From: Tigriopus japonicus
Lineage: Eukaryota; Arthropoda; Copepoda; Harpacticoida; Harpacticidae
NCBI GenBank assembly: GCA_010645155.1
Contig: CM021317.1
Coordinates: forward strand, 5,531,123-5,595,122
Direction of reading: 5' to 3'
Length of the DNA stretch: 64,000 bases
The position numbers and the translations under genes were made by a program. The notes beneath the pieces were generated by a model. The model saw nothing but the letters and a program-made list of their open reading frames with translations. It was not told the origin of the DNA and did not search any database. Below, one piece after another: positions 48,366 through 61,163 of this stretch. Every line of letters starts with the position of its first letter. The stretch's first letter is position 1.

Positions 48366-49499
48366 CACGGTGTTCCGAATGGCGTTTTAGGTTTGAATCA
48401 AAATACCCAAAGACACCATGGCACTTTTTGGACCCACAATTCAATGGGAAACAACTTTACTTTTATTGTATTATACAAGATTAGGTCCAGGGAAAAAGTT
48501 ATATATCTAAAAACCTATTAAATATAACATTTTTTAACAAACTATTTAATCCATATTTAGAGACCATTTAGTTACCTTATGAATTCAAATTGAATAAAAA
48601 TTCATTCAGCAGTAACCGAGTTATTTGACTTTGAATGGTCCATTTTTGACCCCAAAAAGCCGAAAAACGCTACAGTTATATGAAAAAACAAATTCCCAAA
48701 GATTTCACATAGCTTTTCAATATTGCAAAAAAAAAATGTTTTTTTCTTGACTTTTGGAACTTATGTCAAAATAGCTCAAAATAAGAAAAAATATCACTTA
48801 AAAGGTATTTAAAATACATTTTCCAATAAAAAACTTTTGCAGTATCAAAGACACCCAAAGTTGGGTAATAATTTAAAGTTTTGAAGAAATCGGGTGATGT
48901 TTCAAGTTTCGATTTTAGTCCATTTTGAACATGGTCCTTCTAGAAATCGTAATTTTAGATATGACTCAGTTAGACATTTTTATTTGTAATTTTGGCACAA
49001 CACACATCATAGCGTACCCTAAATTGTTATGAAAATAACTTTCCAAAAATCTTATTTAAGTGCATTTTAAGTGATATTTTTTCATATTTTGAGCTATTTT
49101 GACATAAGTTCCAAAACTGAAAAAAATCATTTATTTTTGCAATATTGAAAAACTATGTGAAATCTTTGGGAATTTGTTTTTTCATATAACTGTAGCGTTT
49201 TTCGGCTTTTTGGGGTCAAAAATGGACCATTCAAAGTCAAATAACTCAGCTGTTGCTGAATGAATTTTTATTTAATTTGAATTCATGAGGTAACTAAATG
49301 GTCTCTAAATATGGATTAAATAGTTTGTTAAAAAACGTTATATTTAATAGGTTTTTAGGTATATAACTTTTTCCCTGGACCTAATCTTATATAATACAAT
49401 AAAAGTAAAGCTGTTCCCCATTGAATTGTGGGTCCAAAAAGTGCCATGGTGTTTTTGGGTATTTTGATTCAAACCTAAAAAGCCATTCGGAACACCGTG
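48366..49499. mobile_element. Foldback element with long inverted arms, family member 2
   Basis: It begins CACGGTGTTCCGAATGGC and ends with the reverse complement of this. Arms of ~450 bp (48366 to ~48815 and ~49050 to 49499) pair closely. Internal phrases such as GTTATATATCTAAAAACCTA and AAGCCGAAAAACGCTACAG have clear counterparts in the element at 17781-18924, and the total lengths are nearly the same. The flanks (TGTC and TGCT) do not form a clean target duplication. There is no coding capacity. Confidence 0.75.
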
Positions 49500-52400
49500 T
49501 GCTTGATTTACTTTTAGTGATTGCACAATCGAATATCGTTTTAACTGAAATTCTTGGGTTGATGGCAAACATTTGAAGCTTCTTTGGTCTGGATATCCTT
49601 CGTACTAATGACAGCCTAGTCCCAGGTACCTTTGGTATGAATTTTAATCATTAAAACAATCTGGCTAGCTTTTAAAATGTTACCGATTTTTAAAAGACTC
49701 TCTTTGCAATTCTTAACCCTTTTTCCAACGCCATACTGTAAAAACTGAGTTCTCTCTCAATTTTTTTAGATTTTCAAAGCAAGCAATTGGAATATTTTGG
49801 CAATTAAAACCGAGAAGGCCTCATTGTCAAAAACAACATCTGATTTCATGAGAAAGTTGTAACAATTTTCTTAACTAACAGTAATCCTTAGAAAAAAAAC
49901 TCATTTCTAGAAATGTACTTTGTTCCAAAAAGTTTGGGAAAAAAGCCATTATTAGTTTTTGAAGTACATCAAAATTAACTGATTTGACCGATTTAGCTGA
50001 ATGAACACCAGTTACTTTACTGAATGAAAAAAAACAGTTAATCATTAATTTACTGTATTTCTTCATTTATTTACCTATTTAATAATCAATGCACTAGTAT
50101 CAACTCCCTTGGCAGAATATAAACAAACTCACTTGAAGGTACAAAAAACATTCAGCGGAGTACGAAACTCGCTTGGCTAAAAGGAAACATTTTCGCTTGA
50201 TGAATTTGATGAACTTGGCGGAAAAAAATCATGCTTTCCTATCTAAAGTTTCGAAAACTGAATGTTTAAATACAATTTGCCTAATTCCCTTAATTTGCTT
50301 AATAACCTTGTTCAATTATAGGTGAAAATTTATTTTGCACTCAGCCAGATCTACAAAGGCTAAAAACTGATAAAAATGGATCCATCACCCTTTCATTTCC
50401 AAAGATATTCGGCAGTTATAATCTCTGAACGATTAAGGCATTGTCATTTAACATGATATAGAGTTTTAAAACACTCTATATCATGTTTCCCTCTGCCATG
50501 TCTTGTTGGCTGAAGTTTGATGCATTAGTACAGGCTCTAATAGATGCCATTATATGATGTTGTTAAGCAAACAAACACACCATCTAGTAGTAAGAAAAGA
50601 AGACATTTTGGAACCTGAAGAAGAACATGAAAATGATAAAGGTCCTATCAGTCTTGAATATGAAATGTGTACGAAAAAAGGGCGCAAAACATCAGCCATT
50701 AATGACATCTTGTATACTGTATGCCCTTTACTCAATCATTACACGTTCGAAGATGATCAGAAAGGTTTATTTCTATCAGATCATTCTTATTTCTATCAAT
50801 GCTAGTACCTTGGCTTTTTCGTTTTTCCAAATTCATTGGATTTCCCTTTCCTACATTTGGAAGATTTGGAACTAGTGGAAACATATTGACTGGAATGGAA
50901 AAGCCCCTCCTTTTGGTTGGAAGCTTTCATGGTTCTTGGTGGCTTTCCTCCAACATAATGAGTCAGTATCGATTGAGTCGCTCCTGCCGCAGAACAGGGG
51001 TTTCAAAGAATTTTCTAAACTGTAATACGTACTTTTATTCGGATTTTTATGTTTAAGTTCTCTCACATTCTACAGATTGTGAAAGTACGAAAATATTCGT
51101 CCAGACTACAGAATTCTATATTGTGATTAGCTAAACCAAATAAGTTATACATTCGGGTCTGATAAGGTTCTCCTCTTTCGGTAGGTGCGGGTAAATTACA
51201 AGTTATATTATAAGCGAAGCAATGTATTTTTATAGATAAGAGTAGATGACTGGAGGTGATCATAATTATTTAGGAGGAGGAAGACACGAAAACATTACAA
51301 GTTCACACCTAGTTTTTTTCACTCTAAAATGTTGGCTTCAATAACGCGTACACGTGTTAAGTTAAGAAATGCAAGAACAGAAATTGACTTCAAATTTTCT
51401 GAACAAATCCCAAAAAATCGAATCATGGCATGAACAAAAGCCAAAGAATCAAGTTTCAGAGGAATCGTTGGGTTACAAAGAGACATTAGTAAATACTAAT
51501 CGATGAGTATCATTAGGAAAATACATTTTGTGGGTAAAGTTCCGTCGTCAAACAATCGAGAAGTTTCCTACATTCATCGTCCGGGTTTTGACAATTGACA
51601 TCTAACTTAACCTCTGGGCGTTTTGCTTTTCTTCTTCTAAAGCTTTTGGGTGAGGAGAAAGCTGTTGTTAGGCTTTTCCAGTCGCTTCGGCGAATCAAAA
51701 CCGAGCTCTTCCAACATGCCACAAATAATAAAGATACAACACTATGATGGATGATCCTGAAAAAAAATGCAGAGATAATATTTTTTCGTAAAATTATTAT
51801 GTTTTTTCAATCCAACTGGATATTTATGTTGAAGAGTTGTAACTACATTACTTTTCTCGTCAAGTGTATGATTCTGATTTTATGAATAGTATTAACAGCT
51901 AGCTCCAATGCACTTTATGGCTTTACATAATAATAGAGTGGATCAAAAAATTGTGAACAAAATAGAGCCAATCAAAATAAAGACAAATCTTAAGAGAGTT
52001 TTGTCTCTCTCGAGCTTCTCATAATAAAGTGAATTTCATAGAGTTTTTTTCCCTCATGTGATCCACTCTAATCTCATTGGATCCCGGATTCTATTTATCT
52101 CTTAGCATTGACGGGCTGAGCTTTCTGAAAAAAACTGCGATTTGGTTTTTCTTTAAGAATGTGACAAATCAAACAAGCTCAAATTCAAGATGATTCATCA
52201 TTTCCGTTATAATTTTTGAAAGTAACCATTTAATTTGGCTCGCAATATTTTTACATTTGTTAGCAATTTTGACTCTGATTGTGTAGGTTTGCTTTACGTT
52301 CAGCAACGTCCGCTTTGATTCGGAAGTTTTGCAATGCAAATCAATTGAGAATTTGTCAGGCCAATAATTGCTCTTGGTAGGCAGTAAAATTGCTTTTTGG

Positions 52401-53880
52401 TTCATGATTGTCATGGAGTAGTTTTGTACCTGCAATCCTCCTGTTTCACTCTTTTTTCTAATAATTGATTGATACTTTCTTAACTGCACTTGGCTTATGT
52501 TATATCGGAGAAAAACAGCCCTAAACTTGGATGAATTCGGATTCTCAACTCAAACGACCATACGAACCCCTCAAAATCAATGAAAAGCTTCCAAATTTAT
52601 TGAAGAAATGCGCATTAAAGCACAAGCCTTAATTTTTCCAATGGATGTTTATCTGATTGATCGAGTTCAGACCAGATAGCAATGGTAAGGATCACATGTC
52701 AATGACAATGTAAGTCGATTCATGATAGTAGTAGTTCTAATATACAAAGCATTCTTACTAGGATTGTAACTTTCCTTGGGTCTTGAAAATAAGTTTGATC
52801 CAAAAAAATGCGGCAAATCCAATTCATCCAAATGAGAAGTATTCGGGAAACTATGACATGTACCTTGGCTTTCCCACAAAAATATTTTTCGTGCAGCCAT
52901 TGTAAAGCTTTTTATAAACTTATCACTAAGCTCGTTCTGGAACACGGTATTTTTGATGAAACGGATTTCTAATTAAAGTAAATACGTAGTGTTCATGAAT
53001 ATTTTTTTATTTTATTTTATTTATTCAATTTATTTTATTCAACATCATGAATGTGGAATTTCAAAAGACTTGGATTTGAGATATCACCAATTCTAGTCGT
53101 CCAACAAAAAAGAATCAAATAAAAATGCAAATCTTAGGTTTTGTAACGAAATAGATCTTGGAGAAGCTCTGATACAATGACCAACTTACTTTTTCTTTGG
53201 CTCCAAAATATCACAACACAACGTGTTTCTGACACACCCAAACGACGAAGTTTTCCTAAACAATTAAAGGAAAGAGGTTGGATTCAACGTTTGACGGCTT
53301 GAATGTGATCCCTTACTGAAATCCCCGTTTCAAAGTGGCAATGTCCAGTTTGCGAGTTGATTTGAATGAACTGAATGAAAGCTCTCCGCAATGGGAATCC
53401 AACTTACTGTTTGTTTGCTTCCTTGCTTGGCTAGTAGCTCACGGGAATTGACAGATACAGACGGGTAAATTAGGCTGGCATTCATTGTTATGCAAACTAG
53501 GGGTTGAATCTAAATGCCTGGTCAAAGTTGGACAATTGTCCAGCCGCCTGATTGTCTTTTTTCCCACGTTGCTCAAAACGATAAAGAACGACGAAGACCG
53601 TTGGTTGGTCGGTCTCGACGAAAACTCGATGTAGAGCTCACAAATCCAGATCTAAGTCTCCGGGATTTTTTGTATAATACAAGAGAGAAGACCATCGAGA
53701 ACAGTTTTTAAGACGCGAGAGAATTGTTTCATTTGATAGGTTCGCAGCGACTGCATATAAGTGCATCAGTTATACTAGCATGTCATAGAGCGAGGAGGAG
53801 CAGTGATGCATTTCTTTTCATGCATTGCGTTTCTTCCCTCCGACGTTTAAAACCTTTGCATAAACCTTAGCTTGTTCAAG
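49500..53880. other. Intergenic stretch with small coding-like frames
   Basis: No gene can be claimed. A short palindrome lies at 50450-50487. Plus frame 50554-50805 and minus frame 51722-51513 have charged, protein-like composition but no recognised domain. TTTTA-type simple repeats occur at ~53005-53040. Plus frame 53514-53711 is also unassigned. Confidence 0.45.
50450..50487. repeat. Perfect 15-bp palindrome with 8-nt loop
   Basis: AACATGATATAGAGT and its reverse complement flank TTTAAAAC, forming a perfect small hairpin. No T-tract or gene end is close by. Confidence 0.8.
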
Positions 53881-53949
53881 TGACCTGAGAGCTAGTAGGT
53901 TTTGCAATGGATGTACTGGTTTCATCCATCAGCCACACTGGATCCATTA

Positions 53950-54515
53950 TTTTTCCCTCCCTCCCTCCTACCACCCTGTATACCAATACACACATAGTGG
54001 TTGGTACCTCTTCTACAACTCCCTCCCTCTCCCTTCTCTCTCTCTCTATTTCTCCCTCTCTCTCTATCTCTATCTCTCTCTCTTTCGTTTGTTCGTTCCT
54101 TCCATCCATTTGAAAGAGTTTGAGGAGTGCTTGCTTGCTTGCTTGCTTCTATCTTACTAGTGGCTCCCCAGTCAGCGGCCCCAAACTTCACGTCTGTGGG
54201 CCTACCCAGGATACAATTAACGGTGTGCACAATTTTTTGTGTGCCTTGTTCGTTGTAGTTTGCCGCTGGTTGGTTGATTCGTTCGTTGGCCCGTGATTTG
54301 CCCCGTCTGCAACAAGTTGGCAGAAGTGCTTCGAACTGCAGGTACTACTACTCTCTTTGGTCATCCTTGCAATGGCTTGGAACTGGCAAGGAAGACGGAA
54401 GGATGGAATTGTGCAATGTGCATTGCCTTTCTGCCCTCAACCATGGCCCCGAATTCGAACTTGTGCAAACCATCATCATCATAATCATCGTCGTCGTCTT
54501 CGTCGTCGTCGAAGC
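53950..54515. repeat. Simple-repeat-rich, relatively GC-rich block
   Basis: It contains a CT-rich tract (~54018-54087), five TTGC units (~54129-54148), and ATC/GTC trinucleotide runs (~54469-54513). A plus frame at 54293-54484 reads ICPVCNKLAEVLRTAG just before a possible donor (GTACTA), but this is too little to call a zinc-binding exon. Confidence 0.7.
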
Positions 54516-57140
54516 AGTCACGGGACATGTACAGGGTTGAGCTGGCTTTTTGTCCCATTCAAAACCAGAAGTTCTATGAATATAATGTGTCTTATTTAGT
54601 GAATAGAAGTTAAAAACAACAAAACCCTTCTTTCTACCGAATGCTATTTAAATGAAGTCGCTTGATGTAAACTTGTAGATGGGATATAAGTATAGATTTA
54701 TTTAGTATAGAATGGAACAGTGTGATAAGAGTTGTATAAAAAACGTATGACTTCCAAATTTTGACTTTGGCATCTTATATCTGATAATCATTCATGCAAT
54801 TTTAATATTTTTTTTCAGAAAATAAGAAGAACCTTAAGAATACGCGTGATGAAGCCATTATCTTTCAATATCACCCATGTATATGCATTCTGTGCACTGA
54901 AACAAAATTCAAGGATAACTATTGTGACAATACTTTAAAGATGGAATATGTTATACTTTATATACCATCTAGGTTCTGACTTCAACAAGTCGCATGTTAA
55001 CTACTCCAATTCAAATAGCTAACAAGAGGAACATTATTAAGTCATATTTAACTGCATTGGTTCAAATGGCCCAAGTATACCAAAATCAAGTCAGTTTAAT
55101 ATTCCAGAAGTATGCTCTCAGCATTGTTGACCCTTTTTTAAACTGTTGATGACACTAGAGCACACTAGAGGCTGGTTAATCTAACTTCATTTTGGGTTTT
55201 TGAGCTTTTTGAATAGTTAACATGCGACCTTAACATTTTTCTTATTGAATTCACATGATTATTCACACTCATTCTACCTTACTTGGCTTGCAATATATTT
55301 TGCAATCCCTCAAAAACTCATCTAAGGGCCTGAATACATTGTATTTGCCGACATTGGGTCGCATTTCAACGTAACGTATGCTAGAGAAAAGTTAAAGTGG
55401 AGCAAAATCAAGTCAGATCAACAGGCCTTCGGTATTCTCTCAAGCCATCCCTTGAGATCCTGGAATCGTATTCATTACTATTTATGGAATAGTAAACACA
55501 TGAGCTTCTTCTACTTGGAAAAGCTCATTTATTCCAAATCTAATGTATAGGACTGCCCTGTATCAGTAGTAGTTTGCCAACAAAACAGCATACCTTCCGT
55601 ATGCATCATGCTCTCCTCAGGGCGGCTCAAGTCCTTCTTCGTGTTCTTGGCCCCTCGGTGGATGCACTTATTTTGTTGCTTTGTTGCTCCACGATCCGAT
55701 CGACGAAGGGGTTGTTGTTGATGACGATGAGGAGACCGAGCCTTGTCGGAGAAGTGCCAGATAGTTTGACGGCTTTGAACTTGGACTTGGAGGGCGAGTT
55801 CGTTCGCTTCCTACGTACACGTACACACTGGGTAGAACTACGAAGTCTCTTCCAAGAGAAGACTGAAAGAGTGAGGAGAACCGACCGGCTATAAACCACT
55901 TCTTATGGCTTGCACCCCGACCGACGGAGGACCGGCACAAGAACAACCAAAAGATGAAGAAGGCTCTGGGCATTACGAAAGATTTCAAAAGTGCATCATT
56001 CTTAGGTGTAGGGGTGGTGTACGGTTTAAAGCCGAACATCCCATGCTCTCGTAGTACTCGAACCAAGGGTTGCGAGCCACAAGATTTTTACACTTTTCCA
56101 TCGTTTTGCCCTTGGTCGCCTGGGGAATGTTCCTTCTTTGTTCCAAGAGAGTAAATGTCAATGGACACGTTTGTTTGCGAGCGCAGTATTTTTGAAAAAG
56201 TCCAAAGCTGTTCAATTGGCCATGAATAAAAGTGTATTATTTTTAAATTGGTCTACTACAAATGTAGATTGTAGAGAAGCCTTTAGCTGATGAGTGACGA
56301 TTCAATCTAGTGCAGCCGGACGAGATTGTTCTTGCCATTGGTTGTGAATATACGCCAGACACGAAAAGAAATGCATAAACCCAACAAGCGAGTATCGTCT
56401 GTTCCTTCCTCACAACAGCACCTTTGGAATGAACGCAAGATTTTCTTGATTTTGACGAATGCATTTAGTCACAAAAGAGATTTGAACGAAGTTGACCAGA
56501 AACCGTGATTTATCTATGAAACATTCCTTGTTCCCTTCCACAATTGAATCTCGTACAAAAAGACCATTATGGCCTTTTAGCTGCTGCCCAAGGATTCTCT
56601 CACAGTGCTTTCTAATTCTAATGAAGTTCAGTTCCTCCAATGGATTACCCGCAATACCACAATTATCATCCAAGCATGGGATATCAAGGTCCAGCTTATC
56701 AATACAATGGAACAGCCAACCACTTGAAGGTAAGGTCGAAAAACAATCATGAAGCTTAAGAGCACTAGTTAGTTGTGATTTTAAAGATGCATTAAATGTA
56801 AAAGTCTCAAAAAACCTCTAGACAAGGATAAGAAGAATTGCAACGAAAAGAGCACTAAACGGCAATTCTTTTAAAAAACCTTTAGAAGTTGAACGTTAAA
56901 AACTGGATGCAATTTATGCAAAGTTCGATTATTTAGTATTCCTGGAGTCTCATTAGACGGAAGAATCGTTAAAGTATGGACTGATATTTTATTTTAATTC
57001 ACCCTGGGACATGGAGCGAATCAAATCTATGGAGGTTCATGACTTGACAATTTTTTTTGGACATTTTGCAAGTTAAATCCATAGTCCAAGATTGAAACTA
57101 GACAGAAAGCCGCTCTAACAATATTCAAAATATAAACCTA

Positions 57141-57300
57141 CCGGATGTTTCAAAAGAAACGGAACAACTAACTAAATCATTCATAACTCCTGATTGAAAT
57201 AATACATGAAAGATTACAATAAACAGTTTTCCCCTAGTTTAATGTTTATTTAAATGACGACGTTTTTCCTGTGAAAAATCATGTTTGAAAACAGCGTTTC
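57141..57300 (+). mobile_element. Mariner-like terminus, copy 2
   Basis: It begins CCGGATGTTTCAAAAGAAAC and matches the minus-strand reading of 46668-46580 and beyond, including ACTAACTAA.TCAT and a later AATCAT.TTTGAAA segment. The opposite end was not located. Confidence 0.45.
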
Positions 57301-58737
57301 AAAATATCTGCTGCGCGTTTTTTTGTGCTTTGTATATTTTGTGACGTCATCTCCTTCTGAATTAGGTTTGCTATTCCGGTCTTTTATGAATCAAACAGAT
57401 CACATAAACCCCCTCCCACAAAATTGCAATATGATATGGGAAAAGTCTTTTTTATAATAACCTAAAGTTATCAGCAGCAAATTTAATGGTTTGTAACCAA
57501 AATTTTGCTTGCTTCAGGTTGGAAAATACTTTAGTGCATGATTTCAATCGTGAATATCAGGGGAGTCTGCAATTAACTTCCCTTAGACTTTAGGCATTAT
57601 GTTATGTCAAAACAAGATGTCATAAAATTGGGTGAAACAATAGGAAAGGAACAAATGTTTGCCCCATGCCTAGTTTCAGTCAGTCATCTAAGCAATTCAA
57701 TCATTATTATGTAGACCTCGTAATGCGCAGTCAAAGTTCGGATGAATTGTCAGAACAGAGCGTAAATAGTTCGAATGAGAGTGCCATCATGGGATGCAAA
57801 ATCAATTTTTCAACGGTTCAATCAATTTTGCGATGGCTCGGTATACCTGTGCCTAAAGATGCCTCCATTTTTCAGCATTTGTGAGCCGTTTTGCTTTTCT
57901 CGATAAGCTCTTTATTGGATATAGGAAAGTAAATACGGCTCAGGCTCCTGTACCTGGACTTGAGGCCTTGAAATTGTGGCAACTAACTTGTGATTTGTTT
58001 TCTAATGAAATCTAACAACAAAAAAAAGTTCGAGACTCGATCAGGAAAGTCAGTTCAAAAGCAAAATTTGCCATGCAGAGGCGCATCTTAGCAGAGGAAA
58101 TGTATGACCTTTTCAGAGTGCAAAGACTACGCTCATATCTAATCAAATCACAGAAAAACAACTAGTTTCAAATGTTTGAAAGTTCTATTTCTTAAGCCTC
58201 AAGGGAACTCATCGATTGGGAATCATCTTATGTCCTCTTACAGATTAACGTTAACCTCTAAAATCCTTTTGTCAAATGTTTGCCACTTTCCATAAACCTT
58301 CATTTCTTCAAGAAAAAAGAGAGGGAAACCTTCGTACTCAGCTGTGCCTCATGTGCGTGTGGTGGTATGCTGAGACATATTTTTTTATATTCGGATGACC
58401 AAGATATTGGCGAAACACTTGTGCAACAAGCACACAATGCAATTTTAAATCCCCACACACATTTCCTTTTTTACATCACTAAACTATTAGGCATAACTTT
58501 TGTCCATTTTTTTAGCAATCATTTCCAGGGACCAAGACTTATTGAATACATACTTAAATTGAAGTGACTTGGATTTGACAAAATGGGTCGAGCAACTCAC
58601 TAAAGCCTGTTTTTCCGCTAGCTTTATAATTGAAAACGCTCACTTGAGCTACCTTTGAGCATGTCCCATTGGATTTCGGAGATTTTTGAAAAGGTCAATT
58701 TTCTCCCAAACATGATTCTTTTCAGTGAATTGCTTTG

Positions 58738-58806
58738 ATCGGTTTCGATGGTCACTAGCGAAACCGAAACCGAAATGTCGGCCGAAAGCTCGATCGGTAC
58801 ATCACT
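58738..58806. mobile_element. Fragment of the TTTCGG-type hAT element
   Basis: It contains GAAACCGAAACCGAAATGTCG and GGCCGAAAG followed by GATCGGTACATCACTAG. This resembles the right end of the complete element at 62175-62517 (CGGTCCATCACTA). Confidence 0.6.
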
Positions 58807-59226
58807 AGTTTACTTTGGAATACTCGAGTTTTTTTGAACAAGTGCAGTGAACATACGACCTGACATGCATCATCATCTTTCGTTTTCTTGAATTAAAACT
58901 CCGAAAAGATATCTGAAAATGTAAATATGTGTGGATAATCTGTAATATTATGGTGTAGATAAACCTACCCGATAGGTAGAAACAGGCAGTTACAGATGTA
59001 GATAGTTGCTAAAGGAAAAAAGGACAAATTTAAACTGCATGCATCAAAAACGTCGGTTTTAAAGTGATATGCATACTTTTGGGTGACTTTCCCATTTTCT
59101 GAGCAAGTTATCATGGTTTTTTTAGTCGGTTACATATTCGGTTCTTCAGAAGTATTTATGACAGAGTGACGAGAAAGATGCCAAACTTGAAGGTGAGATA
59201 TGAATAACATGAGAAACTGTTTTCTG

Positions 59227-59594
59227 AGTGACCACCAAATTTTGGAAAAAAATATTGCCAAAAAATGTATTACTTTTGGTAAGCATTTTGAGAAATAATG
59301 TTACAAAATCGGATTTTTTGGTTTTTTTTTTCTCAATAATTGCAGCAGAAACTGACCTTTTCTTATACTCCCATCATCTGTAAATCCTACTTCATAGATT
59401 GGAATTGCTGAAAAATTAAATACACACTGTTACAACTGTGATAAATCCTCTATGTGTCTTTTATTATTTTGATTTTGACATCCTCTTTCCAGATCATTCT
59501 GAAGGAAATAAGCTTTTTTTGTAATTTTGGACAAAAATTAAAGATTTTGGTAATTACAGTGTAAAATGTAATTTACAACTATCTGGTGGCCTTG
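59227..59594. mobile_element. Deletion derivative of the CAGGGCCACC hAT family, 368 bp
   Basis: The left end (ACCACCAAATTTTGG) matches the reversed right end of the 29918-30718 element. The right end, reversed, reads CAAGGCCACCAGATA and then TGTAAATTACATTTTACA, matching that element's left end. It is thus an inverted, internally deleted relative. No intact target duplication was found. Confidence 0.75.
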
Positions 59595-61163
59595 GTGATT
59601 AGACACACCAAAAACACAAAAGCCAAGTAGCCGTACGCAGACTTGAGAGTTTCAAACCCTTCTTAGAAACGAATAAAAGCTACTGTCAAAACCTAAAATA
59701 TGTAGTGCATATTGGATGGAATCAGAAATATATTCGTATTAGCAATGACTATTTTTCAATCTTAAAGATTGAACTAATTATGGGTAAAAACCACTTCTAC
59801 TGTACTGTTTGCTTCATTGCGTACTTAGTGTATTCGTAAGCAAACGACAACCACTCGAAAAAAAGTTAGAATTCGTACAAGAACATTTTGTCAAAGCCAA
59901 GGCATTTGGACAATAAAACCATTGAATTCAATTCCCATAGAATGCTCCCTCATTTCCATTCTGAGTTGCGATAGGGATATAGTTCCTTTCAAGTTCATTC
60001 AAATGCCGTACCATCAAAGGGGTCAAAAGTAGACGTTGCTTGGACCTCATTGACCACTCAGTAGATGGATGCATGTCTAACCATCTGCACTCATAATCCT
60101 TGGTTATTGACCCAATGCGATAGTAGCCCGTCCCCATATACTACAATACACACATACACAACAGTCGTTCACAATTCACATGTGAATTCAGTTTGCTTGA
60201 AATGAATAACCAACCTCGGGTTTAACCGTCAGTCAGAATTCATTTCGAACTGGAACATCCCTTTCGAGTGATATTCTTTCATTTCTCAAGTGGAACAATG
60301 TAAATTCGACCGACCCTTCCTTTTCCTGCGTTGAAAAAGAATTGATAAGAACCCTGTTGGAACCCCTGCTCTGAGAGAAAAGAGGGGGATCGATAATGAA
60401 GTTTTGGGCTCTTGGGAGACTTGGATGGAGTGGTGCCACCACCAGAAAGATGGTTGGCGAAGAACGGAGAAACATGGAAAACTGGAAAGAAGCCCAGATA
60501 CCTTCTCTGAAAATGAGGCACGACAGATTAAATTGCTTCTTTTCCAGCTCAAGCTGGGACGTGTTGGGTTTTTGTACAAAGGAAGCCTACCCGATGGACG
60601 ATTTTGGCTTTCTCCAATGGAAATCTGTTCGAGGGAGAGAGAAGGGTTGGGTGGTGCTGTTCCAGTTGGTAGTGAAGGCTTCTCAGTGGAACACATGAAG
60701 TGAGTGGCGGTTGTGCGTGAGGAGGGTGGAGATGTGTGCCCCTTTCCAGTTGGTCGTTCAGTCGTTCCATCTTTCCTTCGTTGGTCCTTCCTTCCGTCCT
60801 TCTTTCGAGATCCTATTTAAGATCTCATGGAAAGCACCGCCTTCTTCTTAGCGCCAGAAAAAAGGAGTTTCTTCTTACTACTTCAAGTCGGCGCTCTTTT
60901 CAATCCCTCTTTTAATATGGGCAGCAGTACTGTGGAAATGGGGGAAAGTCCTCCTTCGAAAGAATGTGGTAGTGGTGGGGGTCCAACTAGTAGTAGAAGA
61001 AGTAGTAGTGGTGGTGGTGCTAGGAGTCTTGGTGGTGGCCGTGATGGTGATGATAGTGAAGGGGAAGGTGGCCGTCGTGGGGATTGGGGTCTTGTGAACG
61101 TCTTCAGTGCGAGGATAGATTCTTACCCATTGGGAGCACTCTCGTTTTTGTTCCAACGCCATT

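Larger units (their letters stand above)
54560..61163. other. Intergenic stretch with transposon remains; promoter side of the last gene
   Basis: No gene is supported. It contains a mariner-like end (57141), a hAT fragment (58738-58806), a hAT deletion copy (59227-59594) and a protein-like plus frame (57666-57884). From ~60240 to 61160 it is richer in GC with GGT/AGT triplet runs (60960-61060), plausibly the promoter and 5' UTR of the gene starting at 61164. Confidence 0.45.

Noticed and set aside
53876..54230. Minus-strand frames rich in Arg-Glu repeats
   Set aside because: They are translations of the CT/GA microsatellite at 54018-54087, not a real RE-rich protein.
60286..60770. Overlapping open frames of 73-136 codons on both strands
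   Set aside because: Open on both strands because of local GC-richer, triplet-biased sequence. More likely promoter or 5' UTR of the gene at 61164.
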